Assembly (NCBI RefSeq): GCF_001039355.2
Contig: NW_019775855.1
Location: 5,152 to 65,258, forward strand
Source: Lingula anatina
Lineage: Eukaryota; Brachiopoda; Lingulata; Lingulida; Lingulidae
DNA length: 60,107 nt
Direction: 5' to 3'
Part shown: positions 48,001 through 57,922 of the stretch, one piece after another
How the letters are laid out: every line of letters starts with the position of its first letter
Position numbering within the stretch: the first letter of the stretch is position 1
The notes under the pieces: generated by a model
What the model was told of the DNA's origin: nothing
What the model saw: only the letters and a program-made list of their open reading frames with translations
Databases searched by the model: none
Made by a program: the position numbers and the translations under genes

Positions 48001-51000
48001 TAGTGAATTATTGAATCTGACAAACTGTAAAGATATGAGTTTCTTTCCATTTTTGACAATTTATTACACAATACACAATAACAGGTTCACCGTCATTTTT
48101 ATATAATATTTAACAATATTGTTAAGATGCAGAAAATGTCAAAAGAACAACTTAACATATCTAAATTAGTTAAAAAATGAGACTGTTAACATGCCTGAGA
48201 ATTAAATTTGAAGAAAAAACACTTATATACAAAAAAAGGCATAACTTCACCAAAACTTAACTGATCAAGCTTATTTTCAAAACTTAATCTGTATTTTAGT
48301 AACACTAGTAACACTGATCACTCCTGTGAATTTCAAGACAATTGGCCAATCAATTTTCCTTAAAATGTGTTATAGGTGTTGCATAAATGCTGAAAAGTGA
48401 AGAAAACAGCATAACTTCCATACAAATGGCCCGATCATGCCAATTTTCGAACTTGACCTGCGTATTATAAATATTCATCAGATCTGTAAGTTTCAAGCTT
48501 AAAGGTAAAACGGTTTTTCACTTATCGTGTTTACGGTGTTGCATATATGCTGAAAAAAGTGAAAAAAAAAGCACAACTTCCCTAAAAATTGCTCGATCAT
48601 GCTGATTTTCGAACTTGACCAGCGTATTATGAAAATTCATCAGTTCTGTAAGTTTCAAGTCAAAAGGTAAAACTGTTTTCCACTTATCGTGTTTACGGCT
48701 ACGGCAACGGCGACGGCGACAGCGACGACAGACGCAGGTGACAGCTATATGTACAGACACATCTGTGTCTGAACATAAAAATGATTGCCTTTGCATTATG
48801 TCGCAAGCATGTGACAGTGCTGAGTAGTAGTCACAGGTGTGATTATTAAATGTACTTTGCAGTAGCACTTCAGTTCTAGCCCGACGGCTTAACAGTCAGG
48901 ACATACTAAAAATTTCAAGATGTCTCAAGGCGGGGAGTCGGTTCCTGAAGCCTCGGTCACAACTGGACGCACGAATTTTAGGATCGTAAGGCCCCTGCAA
49001 ATTTGGGGTGAAGTAGAGGCCGTGGAGTTCGTAGAGGTAGAGGAAAGTTTGCAATTGAAGGGTGCAAGTCCATGTGAGATGCAGAGACGCTTATTGCAAG
49101 GTGCAATGTACTCATTTCTTGAGTTTGTCTTGCTATCTGCGTACGTGGAGCGCACTCACCATATATGAAGAGAGTGCTACGCACGGCGAAAGAAATTTCC
49201 TTTTGTCTCACACGCTTGTAATGACCGCATACCCCAGTTTTGCCTCCTTTTCTCCCCTTCTTTCTTTTTCCTCTTTCCTTCTTTTCTGTTTTCTTAGCTT
49301 CTTTCCCTTGCCTTTTGGAGGCATATTAGTTGAGCAAATTTCGAATTTTTTTCATATGTTGTACACGAGGCACAAGCGACGTTATTTGTCGAGACACGAG
49401 CGTGCATCGTGAGCACGCCTTTTATACTCCTGGCGTGGGGGCGACGCACTTCCGCCGTGCTTTCGTCTTTTTTCGTAAGCTGTGAAGTGCGGCTCCACAA
49501 CTTGCTCTTTCATTGCTAGCGACGTGGGTCTCAGACCATGCACGACTAACTTGCGTTCTTCTCGCGAACTCCTTGCGAGTGGTGCAAGTTTGCGGCCTCG
49601 CTGTTCGCAGATTATTCGTAGAATCTTTTGGACATGTCCAACATTCTCCGTACGTGCTTACGGGCTGTCTGCAAACTCCAAATTTCGAAAGAAGGACTTG
49701 CGCGGCACGTGATTCTGCGCAAAATTTGGACGCAAACAGGCCGTAAGAGTCCGTACGGCCGGTTGTGACCGAGGCTTAACGGAAGAGAAACTGAGTCCCT
49801 AAAAGACATCATAATATAATATAACCAAGAAAGTTAAAAATGCGGTCCTCGCCTCCCAAACAGTAGTGCTATCACACCTACAAAGCATGAGAGCCTTGAA
49901 TCTCAAACAATTCTCTGAGTCCATGGACTTAACACAAAAGCAGAAATATGCTTCTTTGGCAGACATTTTAGTTCCTGTAAGTTTTTGTTCAGACCATTGT
50001 TCAGGTCAAAAGGCGTACATGTAGCTAGGTTGATATACAAAGGTAGGCAAAAACGGACACCACTTCCAGTGTTGCGTTTGACAAGCTCTGTAAAATGCAA
50101 CAAACCAGAGGTCTCTTGCATTCACAGTTCCAGAATTAGAGAGAGTTTTCAGATTCTCCCGTGAAAATGCGCCGATTGACCCCAAACTCACGAAGATGAA
50201 GGGTGTCCCTAAGAGTAACTCTTGCCCATAATATTATAGTTTAGGTCTGTGAAGTTTCTGAATATCGGCACAAATAATTTTTTTTTTTTTTTTTTTTTTT
50301 TTGAAAAATTTCCAATTTTTAGAAAATTTTGGCCCATTTGACCTTGAAATTAAGGCCAAAGTTCAAATCTAAGGACATATTTGAAATCTCGACATATGAT
50401 TTTCGGTCAGCCATCTCTAGAAATGTTTCCCCTAATTCTTTTGGTTTGGTAGATATTTAGCATTTAATTTTGCAAATTTTGGACAAGGATGCATTGCAAC
50501 GAGCACCACACCTAGAGCAGAGCACCGACAAAGCCCAAAATTTACGTGGATCGAGTTGAGATTACATGTGACCTGCATACAAGAGATTGATACACAGGCT
50601 GTTGTTGTTTAGGAGGATAAACGGTAACGGTGACGTGGCACTGACGATACTGGTCGGGACTTAAACCATGTGTACCGCCAATGCCGGTGCAATAACGATA
50701 TGGTGTCACCCATTAGGCTATTTTTCTATTCAAGTTATAGAAAAATGGCGTTCTTACCTAGTCTTCCATATTGGTCCGACTTCGAGGAATTTTCTGCAAG
50801 GTAAATGCCCTTTCCAAAAGCTGCAGAATCGCTTGCAACACTAATATCCAGCCCTCGGTCACATATTTCTTCAGCAACATCTGTTCTCGTCCCGTGAAAA
50901 AAATAGTGTTCATTCAGGTCTTTTCTAAGTAGATTATTTAAGTATCCTGATAGCTGGCACGTATAGGGTTTCATCCATGACTCTATTTGGATGGGATTTT

Positions 51001-54000
51001 GTTTACATTTCTCGGATATATCTCCTAATTTGCTAAAGTATTGGGCCCACAGTCGAGGGTTTTGGACACGCTGTATCTTCGTTATCTCAAAATCAGTGTG
51101 AGTTAGATCTTTATTGTCTCTTCCTTGGATACTCATTTTTTCTTTAGACCAAGACCCTGTCATCATTTCAACGACCTCGTCCCTAACCTCGCCGCTGACG
51201 TCAACTGTCCTGAAATTTCTTTTCTTCCCTTCAATATGAGAAAAGGAAATTTAATTTTCTTTGCAAATATCTTTGTTCTTGTGTATGAATAATTTGAATC
51301 TTTCTTTTCAAAAAATGTTGCTTTTTGAAATTTTCATTAAAAAATTACTCAATTTGAACGCAGTGAGAAATAGCAATAATTTATACAAAAGAGGGCACAG
51401 GATATGAAAGCTAAACGTTACTTATGTTTATATGTAAGCTGGGAAAGTCTACAGAGAATAGAATAGCTTAAGATGATAAAATAGTAGTTTTGTACCTAGT
51501 ATTCTGCAGATATCATAGATTAGACCTATAAGGCAGGAGAACAGCAAGGGCAACATGGCATACACCTTGATAGACAACGAACTGACGTCACCCGGGTTGT
51601 CAACGAAGTAAACCAGTATTACTGACGACCAACCAAAACACCAAACGTCTGTGAACTCGGGGATAACTTTCAATAGTCTTCCTGAAATAAAGAATCCATG
51701 GATAAATAATAATGCATTTTAATCCAATCTCTCCATATTTCATATAAAGCTCATTTCAATCTTCAGCACTTCAACTGAAGGCTGTTGTAGAAACAATAAT
51801 TATCTTACTTTAACGTTATCCTTATACTTTGACAACTCACCATTGTTGGCGACATACAGGAACAGTACCATCGCATAAAGGAAAAAGGCACCGAATACAA
51901 AAGCGAAACCAACAGCCCATGGAAGCTCCATGTTTATAGCCTGCGCTATGATTGTGTAGATGGCAGCACTTATCTGGTTAACAATACCGTTGTCGTATGG
52001 GGAACTTGATATCATCAAAACCGCTCCAACAAGCCACAATAAGCTAAATATGACGTATAACAAACAGCAAATCAACAAAAACTTTCTGTCTTTACACGGT
52101 TCTGACTCACTGCACTTGCAACTTGCGCAGCAACATGTGAAAATCATGATTGGTGCAGCAATCAGAATTAGGATTGTATGAGGTGTGAAGAGAATAGTAA
52201 AACCAAAATCTGAATAGTCCCATATTCCGTCCAGCCACAGTGTGCCAAGAATCTTTGCCACTGATCCAGCGGGAAATCCAGCAAGAAGTGTATACGAAAG
52301 ATGAACGGGTCTAACATCTTGAAATACAGCATCTTTGTCCTTGTTTTCCATCTTTTTCATATACAACACACATACGTGAATGGCTTGTGATACGTCATAC
52401 AGGAGTAGTGGAATTAATGCATATCTTGCAGGAATCGTCAGCAATAGCCCCAAACATAAAGCACAAACGCCTGTCCATTTGAGTATATCCACCAAAAGAG
52501 GGCGCTCTATCTCCACGAGTATCTTTACAGAACACGCGCGCAAGTCTTTATCTTCTATTTCCACCGGTGTTCTGCTGGTCATGGAGTTCTCCTTCGTCAA
52601 ATCAGGATTCACTTTACTATGTAGGGGAAGAAGAATTGTCAATTTAATCCGATTGAAGAAATTCACAATAAAAATGAGAGCATTTAACTAGTATTTGCGA
52701 TGGTGAAAAATGTAAATGTAGTGCTCAATGTTTTATACATGAACAATACCCAAATGGGTTAACGATTATCTTTACAGACAACACGTACTTGTTTCCATCT
52801 TCTATTTTCACTGATGTTCTGATGGCCATGGAGTTCTCCTTCGTCGAACCAGGATATATTTGACTGTGTAACAGAAGAATTGTCAATTGTATCCGATTAA
52901 AGAAATTCACAATAAAAATGAGAGCATTTAACTAGTTTTTAGTGACAAATATAAATGTAGTACGCAATGTTTTGTATTTAATAGCACATTTTGTGAAAGG
53001 CTTATCATAAGGAAACAGTATCCAATATCCAACTTCTTTTTCTACTTCTACTTAAAAAACAGAAACTAGTTATGATTACTTACTTTTTTCTTTGCCTGTA
53101 CGTTTGTAGGCAGACACATGCGAGTAGAACAAGCATTAGCGAAGATGCCGATACTGCAAAGGCAAAAATTATTCAAGGGCATATTCAATACTAATTTACA
53201 AATCTATTTTCAAACAAAGATTTCTAATGTTGTAAAATGGGCTAAAGTTTGTTTTAATTAAGATAAAAGTACAATTGATGTTAGGAAAATATATTAAAGG
53301 GATAATAACTCTTCGTATGAGATCTATATTTCACAATAGAATTATTGTAAACAACTCATAGAAATATAATTTACCCTGTTTTACCACAAAAACGGCAGTT
53401 ATATTTATTATTCTGATATCTGCGCTTGTCATCGGACCTCATCGTGACCTCCATACTTAGCTATACTTTGTAATAATCTCTTAAGAGATTATTACAAAAA
53501 ACGTTTTAGAAAAAAAAACAGAGACTAACTTTGAATGTGAGAAATGGATTCATTAACCATTGGAAAGTATGGGAAAATTGCTGTTTACTCCAGGGAAATT
53601 AATTTTTTGGTCAAAATGAATAATTATTATCCCTTTAATATATTTTCTAGGGTGAGATGACAAGAAACCTCGGTCACGTTCCAAAATGAAAAAAACCTTT
53701 AAATGCAAAATGAGAGTTCTTTGACAAGCTTAAACTAATATAATTATTTAAAAAATCATTTATTTGACCGTATAAATGTCTCACTACACAGGGAGCTTTC
53801 ATTTTAAACAGTACCAGATTTTAACTGCCCTTTATCACAGTCTGGATGTTTTACCTACAGAATCATAAGATAACTGGTAAGTCTCATCGGTATTCCCTAT
53901 GCTTCACTTTACAGCACAGGTAATGAGAAGCTCCCGACAGGATAAAAGGATAGGAATAGGAAATTTATTTCAGTGCGGCACGTTAAATTCTTCCGGCGGA

Positions 54001-55474
54001 TACATGCGCCTTCTGGCGACGACTGTAGACGATACACGGCTTAAAATGTGGAAAAACCGTCGAAAAGCTCGCAAGAAAACATAGGAGATGGTGGTGATTT
54101 TCCCAGAACACTCTTTTGTTTTATAATATTCTAATTAGAATTTAAAAATGGGTTATCAGAATATTATTTAAACCTGTTAACTAATGAATACACTGCCAGC
54201 ACAGTTAAAGGGATAATAACTCTTCATATGAGATCTTTATTTCACAATAAAAACATTGTGAATAACTCATAGAAATATAACATATTCTGTTTTACCACAA
54301 AAACAGCAGCGATAGCTATTATTCTGATATCTGAGCTTCTCTTTAGACCACGTGACCTCCATTGATGGCTATACTCTGTTAAAATCTCTTAAGAGATTTT
54401 AACAAAAAACCAAACATTTTAGAAAAAAACCAGGGACTAACTTTGAATGTAAAAATGGATTCATTAACCATTGGTAAGTATGGGAAAATTGTTGTTTACT
54501 CTAGGAAAATTCATTTTTTGGGCGAAACGAAGAGTTATTATCCCTTTAACCGGTAGCAAAGTAACCAATGGCAATGAAAAATATTATTGACACAGCACTT
54601 CAATCAGGTCAATCTCACAATTCAATATGCTAGCATTTAAATTCAAAAGGCTGGTCAAAAGTGAAAGAACGCAGGGTGTACATGTAGTGCGGTATTGCAC
54701 ATTTTGTACGTTTTAGAAGACAGTTTTGAACTATAAAACTTCTGATGTAATAGGGCAAAGATGATTTTGCTCTATAAAGTTTTTTTTACTGATATTTAGT
54801 TAAAAGACACTCAGTGGTTTCTGTCTGTAGAAAACGGCCATTTTGTAATGACAAAGTTTTAATAAGTTCGACCTTCTTGTCTACAAAGACGTGCTGTAAT
54901 GACAGATGCCCCAAATATTATTATCGAATCCTATATAACAAGTCAATAATTTGATGAATGCGTTGCATATCTCATAGCCTTTGGAACGAGGACATTTTCT
55001 GACCAAAAAGGCAGATCATTGATCGAGGCGTTGCTACGAAACCCCAAATGTCTTAAATAGCAACATGCCGCTTTGTGTTCGGGAAATATAAACGCTCACC
55101 GTGTGATAGCGTACCTGTAACTAATGACCCGATCAAAAAATAATGTCACTTTACAGCTGGCAAAAATTATCGTCTCCAGAAAAAAAAACAATTACACAAT
55201 ATCACTGGGTTCTTACAAATATTAACGGTTGATTAATACCAAAAATCCATTTAAACGGTTTTACAATTAAAGTAAACCTACCTGACCAGTAGATAGTTGT
55301 GTAAGTTTCCAAAGAGTATTTGGAATACTTCTTAGTAGGTACGGGTGAATGAACGTCTCCGAGATGGGTTGTGAAATAACTGTCAGTGGTACTTTCACTA
55401 CTCGACCATGTTAACAACGTCGTAATGTTGCCTACTAGGATCCCGTTTGACTCATTTGTTGTTGAATTCGCCAT
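40718..55474 (-). CDS. Multi-pass membrane protein with C-terminal PARP domain
   Basis: Seven exons join in phase: 55474-55282, 53153-53084, 52863-52789, 52616-51841, 51681-51496, 51204-50758 and 40980-40718, giving 669 aa (644 without the 75-bp third exon). Residues 1-64 are Ser/Thr-rich with sequons at N3, N7 and N16. Helix 1 is at about 64-82, then RQRK. Exon 4 adds about six hydrophobic helices with a Cys-rich loop (CCCASCKC), exon 5 about two more. The PARP fold starts at about 473 (EITKIQRVQNPRLW) with H537 (FFHGT), Y568 (GKGIYLAENSSKSDQY) and E648 (YREFVIFD), a full H-Y-E triad, and ends YPEYIITY. The triad predicts poly-ADP-ribosyl transfer from NAD+. No WWE, macro or ankyrin domain is seen. 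The weakest joint is exon 5 to 6: a GTACAA donor and the second of two nearby AGs; two adjacent genes remain an alternative. Confidence 0.65.
41307..41525. mobile_element. Degenerate MITE of the GATCGATC family
   Basis: It shares the inverted layout and the GCTAAATTGCTTTCAGC-like and TTTAGCGAGAATTCCC blocks with 865-1048, 1049-1222 and 57708-57922. The ends (GAGTTCCCATACC and GGAACTGGTCCC) are eroded. Confidence 0.55.
41644..41692. repeat. (TA)n microsatellite
   Basis: A pure TA run just left of the Polinton-like element's left target duplication. Confidence 0.95.
41735..42821 (+). repeat. Left terminal inverted repeat
   Basis: It opens AGTAGTATA, then tandem GGGGGTCCT units and several TTACGTAA-like palindromes (41805-41885). 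Its inner edge is GTTTCAAAGCGTCGCA. The inner part has a poly(C)/poly(A) junction at about 42763-42789. Confidence 0.85.
42940..43003 (+). promoter_or_regulatory. Likely promoter of the ATPase gene
   Basis: After a purine-rich tract (GGAGG repeats, 42860-42940) comes TATATATATTTTAATATAAATAG, a good TATA-type sequence about 50 bases before the ATG. No transcription start can be read from sequence. Confidence 0.35.
43004..43936 (+). CDS. C2H2 zinc finger - A32/FtsK-type packaging ATPase
   Basis: A 310-residue ORF. Residues 4-25 form one C2H2 finger (C4, C7, H20, H25; C-x2-C-x12-H-x4-H). The ATPase follows with Walker A GPTGSGKS (52-59), Walker B LIVFDD (125-130) and the conserved HRNVSVILITQNLF (151-164), as in the genome-packaging ATPases of Polintons and adintovirus-like elements. 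These enzymes pump element DNA into capsids. An N-terminal finger is unusual for this family and may bind element ends. The ORF is free of stops and reads as recently functional. Near its end CTA AAA AAC (43907-43915) contains a slippery heptamer leading into the next ORF. Confidence 0.85.
   Translation: MLKCPECQKTFSRKDNLNRHVMSVHQAKAQLNLQAGSECGPIIAPFTAMVTGPTGSGKSVFVKRLIAHSQSMISPRPHKIIWCYDIWQHLYEVMLVEAKGFITFHQGIPSNIQDDDFFDPEVNNLIVFDDLFAEAAVDSRIRNLFTKVSHHRNVSVILITQNLFPREKEARTISLNCHYLVLFKNPRDTLQVRTLAQQMYPGEVKEFLRAFKQATSPPHGYLFIDLKQDTPDDCRLRIDIFPEDNNDDEYQSEIVKYLQEEKHKTRPLTKMIDSIESDQRKLWKRDDLTLDEKVALNDELFLKNSHIGNN
43909..43915 (+). promoter_or_regulatory. Candidate -1 ribosomal frameshift site
   Basis: The heptamer A AAA AAC is in the correct register relative to the ATPase frame (CTA AAA AAC). 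The downstream ORF lies in the -1 frame and is open back to 43900, so a slip here would extend the ATPase into it. The ATPase stop follows 19 bases later at 43934. I see no strong stem-loop behind it. A simple one-base change in the A6 run is the alternative explanation. Confidence 0.45.
43963..44673 (+). CDS. Second Polinton-like ORF, unknown function
   Basis: An open frame that runs from 43900 to 44673; the first ATG is at 43984 (229 residues). The N-terminal half is basic and Pro-rich (YNLRPKPKP), the middle is very acidic and Ser-rich (SDSESGETS), and the C-terminus is Tyr-rich (YPTYIGGRYAIPIKI). No known domain is recognised. It could be a DNA-condensing or minor virion protein, or the C-terminal part of the ATPase made by frameshifting. 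An AATAAA lies at about 44811. Confidence 0.55.
   Translation: MGAGPVYMNTTPTRHGIFPPPYKTVGTPQRLPATLRGEHLPVEGPKRKLFGETPREPLQKQTRFKPYVVPPKTYNLRPKPKPIQTGKGTPLLQRYAPDSEYAESPLIYKDLSTHDRNIEYRTNPDVSDSIESASNGGSEQTEMSNTESEDSDSESGETSKASATETEGDESKNYKYENNRSFSKLRDPINYNNNNIKQNPGYKAFIHFYENRDQYPTYIGGRYAIPIKIPVQTKYK
44954..46052 (-). repeat. Right terminal inverted repeat
   Basis: The complement of 41735-42821 with small length differences, mainly in the homopolymer tract (poly(T)/poly(G) at about 44988-45027). Both repeats carry the same short ORF pointing outward (here 45729-45959). Confidence 0.85.
46275..46488. mobile_element. Truncated TTAA-flanked MITE
   Basis: Its right part (ATTCTGATATCTG, AATCTCTTAAG, and TTATTATCCCTTTAA at the end) matches the full copies at 53294-53638 and 54205-54549. 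The left end is missing. Confidence 0.7.
48370..48780 (-). repeat. 161-bp satellite units, inverted copy
   Basis: About 2.5 units that are the complement of 13640-14070, including the AACTTCCCTAAAAAT and TTTTCGAACTTGACC blocks and the flanking CGACGGCGACAGCGACGAC and ACAGACACATCTGTGTCTG palindrome. Confidence 0.8.
48948..49777. mobile_element. Inverted-repeat element, about 830 bp
   Basis: AAGCCTCGGTCACAAC at the left is mirrored by GTTGTGACCGAGGCTT at the right. The interior is GC-richer than its surroundings and holds several overlapping short ORFs without known domains. A target duplication is not clear. Probably a non-autonomous DNA transposon. Confidence 0.6.
49778..50757. other. Remainder of last PARP intron
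   Basis: Two overlapping minus-strand ORFs at 49903-50191 show no known domain. A poly(T) run at 50279-50302 could be the tail of a minus-strand retrocopy. The repeat shared with 620-662 lies at about 50650-50690. Confidence 0.4.
52561..52935 (-). repeat. Tandem exon duplication in the PARP gene
   Basis: The 75-bp exon 52863-52789 and the first part of the exon 52616-51841 encode the same block (both contain STKENSM-like or LTKENSM, then VKIED or VEIED). Their upstream intron ends also match (AAATTCACAATAAAAATGAGAGCATTTAACTAG occurs at about 52660 and 52900). The unit is about 245 bp. Both start in phase 2 and the small exon is 25 codons long, so it can be skipped without changing the frame. 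Confidence 0.8.
53294..53638. mobile_element. 345-bp MITE with TTAA ends, copy 1
   Basis: TTAAAGGGATAATAA at the left is mirrored by TTATTATCCCTTTAA at the right. TTAA at both ends fits the target of piggyBac-type transposases. The centre has a palindrome around CTCTTAAGAG. It lies in intron 1 of the PARP gene. Confidence 0.8.
54205..54549. mobile_element. 345-bp MITE with TTAA ends, copy 2
   Basis: The same length and ends as the element at 53294-53638, in the same orientation and the same intron, with scattered base changes. Confidence 0.8.
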
Positions 55475-57303
55475 GATGCAGTGTCGGTATACAAGAGCGC
55501 AGAGGCCGGGTTTTGTCACATGGGGCCCTAGATAACGGTAAGATAGACGCAGATCCTCCGCTTTACAGGGTTAACTGGCGTCGTGTTGCCAAGGTGACAC
55601 CCCTCTGCAGTTGAGTTAGGACTGTCAAAATTAATAGCGTCTCGACTGCAGCTATCGAGGATGTACAAAGTGCGTTGACTATTTGTGTAGGTAAAGTCAA
55701 CCTATACTTGTATCTAGTCTCCTTTACTGCCTTGATTAACGTGTTTTGTTGAGTCACTGTTATCTCGCCTAATAATCACGTTTTTAGTTTCGTAAAATGC
55801 CGCAAGTAAATAATCTCTTCTTCCAATTGGATTTGTGTTCAGTGTTTTGGCAAACCTTCTAAAACTTTTACTGCCCTCTTTCTTTTCAGTCATTTAAAAT
55901 ACATCGATCTGTATAGTTACCGTTTATGTTTATACCTGACTGCACAAACAAAGTAGAGCAATGGCTGCCAACGCTTTATTGGTCTCTCCAAGAATATAAC
56001 AATTGACTACTAAATATGGTTAAAGTAGAAGAGGACACAGACGCTAAAAATGACATTCGACAAAACCGGGAATGGAGATAATTATTTGCAGTTATAAGTA
56101 GGCCTACAATTAAATGCATGCATTGCAAAGTGTTTGAAGCGAAAATCAAATACGTAAAATGAAGCAGCACATGTACATCTGTGATTTAAATAACTTCCTA
56201 TTCTCTGAGGAATTGTTGCATGGTGTTCATGGGCATTACATTTATGAGGTGGGACATTGTCAAGTGAAGTTACGGCAGGCACTAACATATATGACACAAT
56301 TTCTGTTGACAGGACCTCCCTACAAACGTCAGCATTTACTTTTTCCTTCGGGATCATCAGATTGGTTCAACCCCAAAGTGAAAGTCAATCCGAGCACGGC
56401 GTCACACACCGCAGTGAACAACCTTTTCCACCACACAGTCTTCAGCAAATATCTCACGAACTTAACAGCGAACACAATCTACCATCAACACGATGATAAA
56501 GACATAAGATGTTGAGTCAAAAGGCAAATCTAAGGATTTCTCCTTGGCACTAGGAAACCAGGATTTTGATGAATGATTGACATCTGTCCTTCAGGAAAGA
56601 TGCTTTTAACCACACATTAGTTGAGTTCACTATCCTCAATGGCGGTTACGGGCGCGACCAGGGCTGATACCTGATGGCATATATTGCATCGTGCCATGCC
56701 GCTGGATGGTTTTACAGACAGTTCCTTGGCCACCCAAAGACGAACGCAAAACCACACAACATCCACGCAACTCACATCATAACCCTTCAAATCTGCTGGA
56801 CAAAATTCGCCTTGTAACTGCTAGGGCCACTTACTGGGGCAAAAATGTACACGTTTTAGCAAACCCTTTATAGTAGTTACAGTTGAATGTGATTTGCATG
56901 TATCTGATTTGCATATTTGTTCAAACAAGTGAATTTAAGCGTTAATGTATAGGTTGCAATTTGCATGTCAGCTAGAAAAAAAGTTCATTTAAAATGCAAT
57001 CTGTAATTTATGGAAGTCTTAATTTAATATAATTTTATATAAGCAATCGAGATGGACAGGCACAATTAAAGTTGTAGAGACCTGAGTCTTGCAGTTAAAT
57101 AAACTATGTAGCAGAAAACTATATCTGCCTGTCTCATCTGACTTGCTGGTGAATAACAAAAGAGGAACCTGAATAACCAAAAGGCTGGTTATTACCAGTG
57201 CAACATTGCCTTTCGTTCTGCTTATATTTGCAACTCGGGGTATTTATTTCTTGGGCATTTGTTCCAATTCTGTAACTTGGAATTGTTTATTTGTCATCGC
57301 TAC
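55475..57303. other. Upstream of the PARP gene, no gene supported
   Basis: Should contain the PARP promoter. The ORFs at 56159-56515 and 56257-56496 overlap in different frames, have no known domain and no splice context. Nothing else is recognised. Confidence 0.4.
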
Positions 57304-57554
57304 CAGGAGCGGATCCAGGATTATTTGAAGGAGGGGTCCGTGCATGCAAAACCGTCCCTCCTCCCCCCTTGGCCTGGGGTTAGGGGCTCGCTGAAGGGCC
57401 CTGAAAAATTTTGGTATTTTAACGGTGCCATTTGGTACGGTTTAGAACTATGGTTCCGCTAGTCAAAATTCCAATTTCAAGAGGGAACCATTGGTTTTCA
57501 GAAATCGAAGGGGGGGATCAGGACCCCCCTGACACATCCCTAAATCCGCCACTG
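57304..57554. mobile_element. MITE with 5-bp target duplication GCTAC
   Basis: Ends CAGGAGCGGATCCAGGATT and TAAATCCGCCACTG, flanked by GCTAC at 57299-57303 and 57555-57559. Related to 4479-4762. The superfamily is not decided. Confidence 0.75.
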
Positions 57555-57707
57555 GCTACGACCAGCTATATCAAAGGTTTTGTAACAATCAGCGGACAAA
57601 ATTTATATCGATATAATTCCCTGTCCCAACTGAGAACAAAGTAATGAAGCAGTCTCCCACATTCTATAATACCAGTACAACAAAGTAACGCATATTTCGT
57701 TCACTAA

Positions 57708-57922
57708 CAGTGCATTCCCAGAGGTTTAGATCGATCCATCCAGATCGACCTAACTCCCTGGGGGTTCGCGCTAAATTGCTGTCAGCCGAGCGCGCATAAA
57801 TGTTAATTACCCCCTTACAGCTTTTAGTAGGTGGGACAGACATTTAAGCCGGCTAAGCTGACAGTAATCTAGTGAGACTCCCCACAGGGATAGATCGAGC
57901 TAAAATCTGTGGGAATGCAGTC
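57708..57922. mobile_element. MITE of the GATCGATC family
   Basis: Ends CAGTGCATTCCC and GGGAATGCAGTC with GATCGATC-like blocks inside; the interior is the complement of the 3679-3904 copy (CCCCCTTACAGCTTTTAGTAGG). Confidence 0.7.

Larger units (their letters stand above)
41130..48780. mobile_element. Composite repeat block interrupted by Polinton
   Basis: The left edge (AAATGTACAGACAAAAAACAG near 41148) is the complement of the right edge of the insertion in NLR gene 1 intron (about 14108-14134), and the right edge (TGTCTGAACAT near 48765) corresponds to its left edge. The interior has diverged repeats of about 330 bp (ATAATGCTTAA at 47346 and 47683) and about 2.5 satellite units of about 161 bp. 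I infer one old element of about 3.3 kb in inverted orientation, later split by the 4.3-kb Polinton-like element. Confidence 0.4.
40981..50757. other. 9.8-kb last intron of the PARP gene
   Basis: The donor CTAG|GTAAGAA (50757) and acceptor TTTTTCAG (40981) bound an intron that splits the PARP domain between the Tyr motif and the strand carrying Glu. It is filled with repeats: a MITE at 41307-41525, the Polinton-like element at 41735-46052, a truncated TTAA element at about 46275-46488, diverged internal repeats at 46.5-48.2 kb, satellite units at 48370-48780, an inverted-repeat element at 48948-49777 and a poly(T) run at 50279-50302. Confidence 0.6.

Noticed and set aside
56159-56515. Possible gene of 118 residues
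   Set aside because: Overlapping alternative frames, no domain, no splice context and no paralogue in the window.
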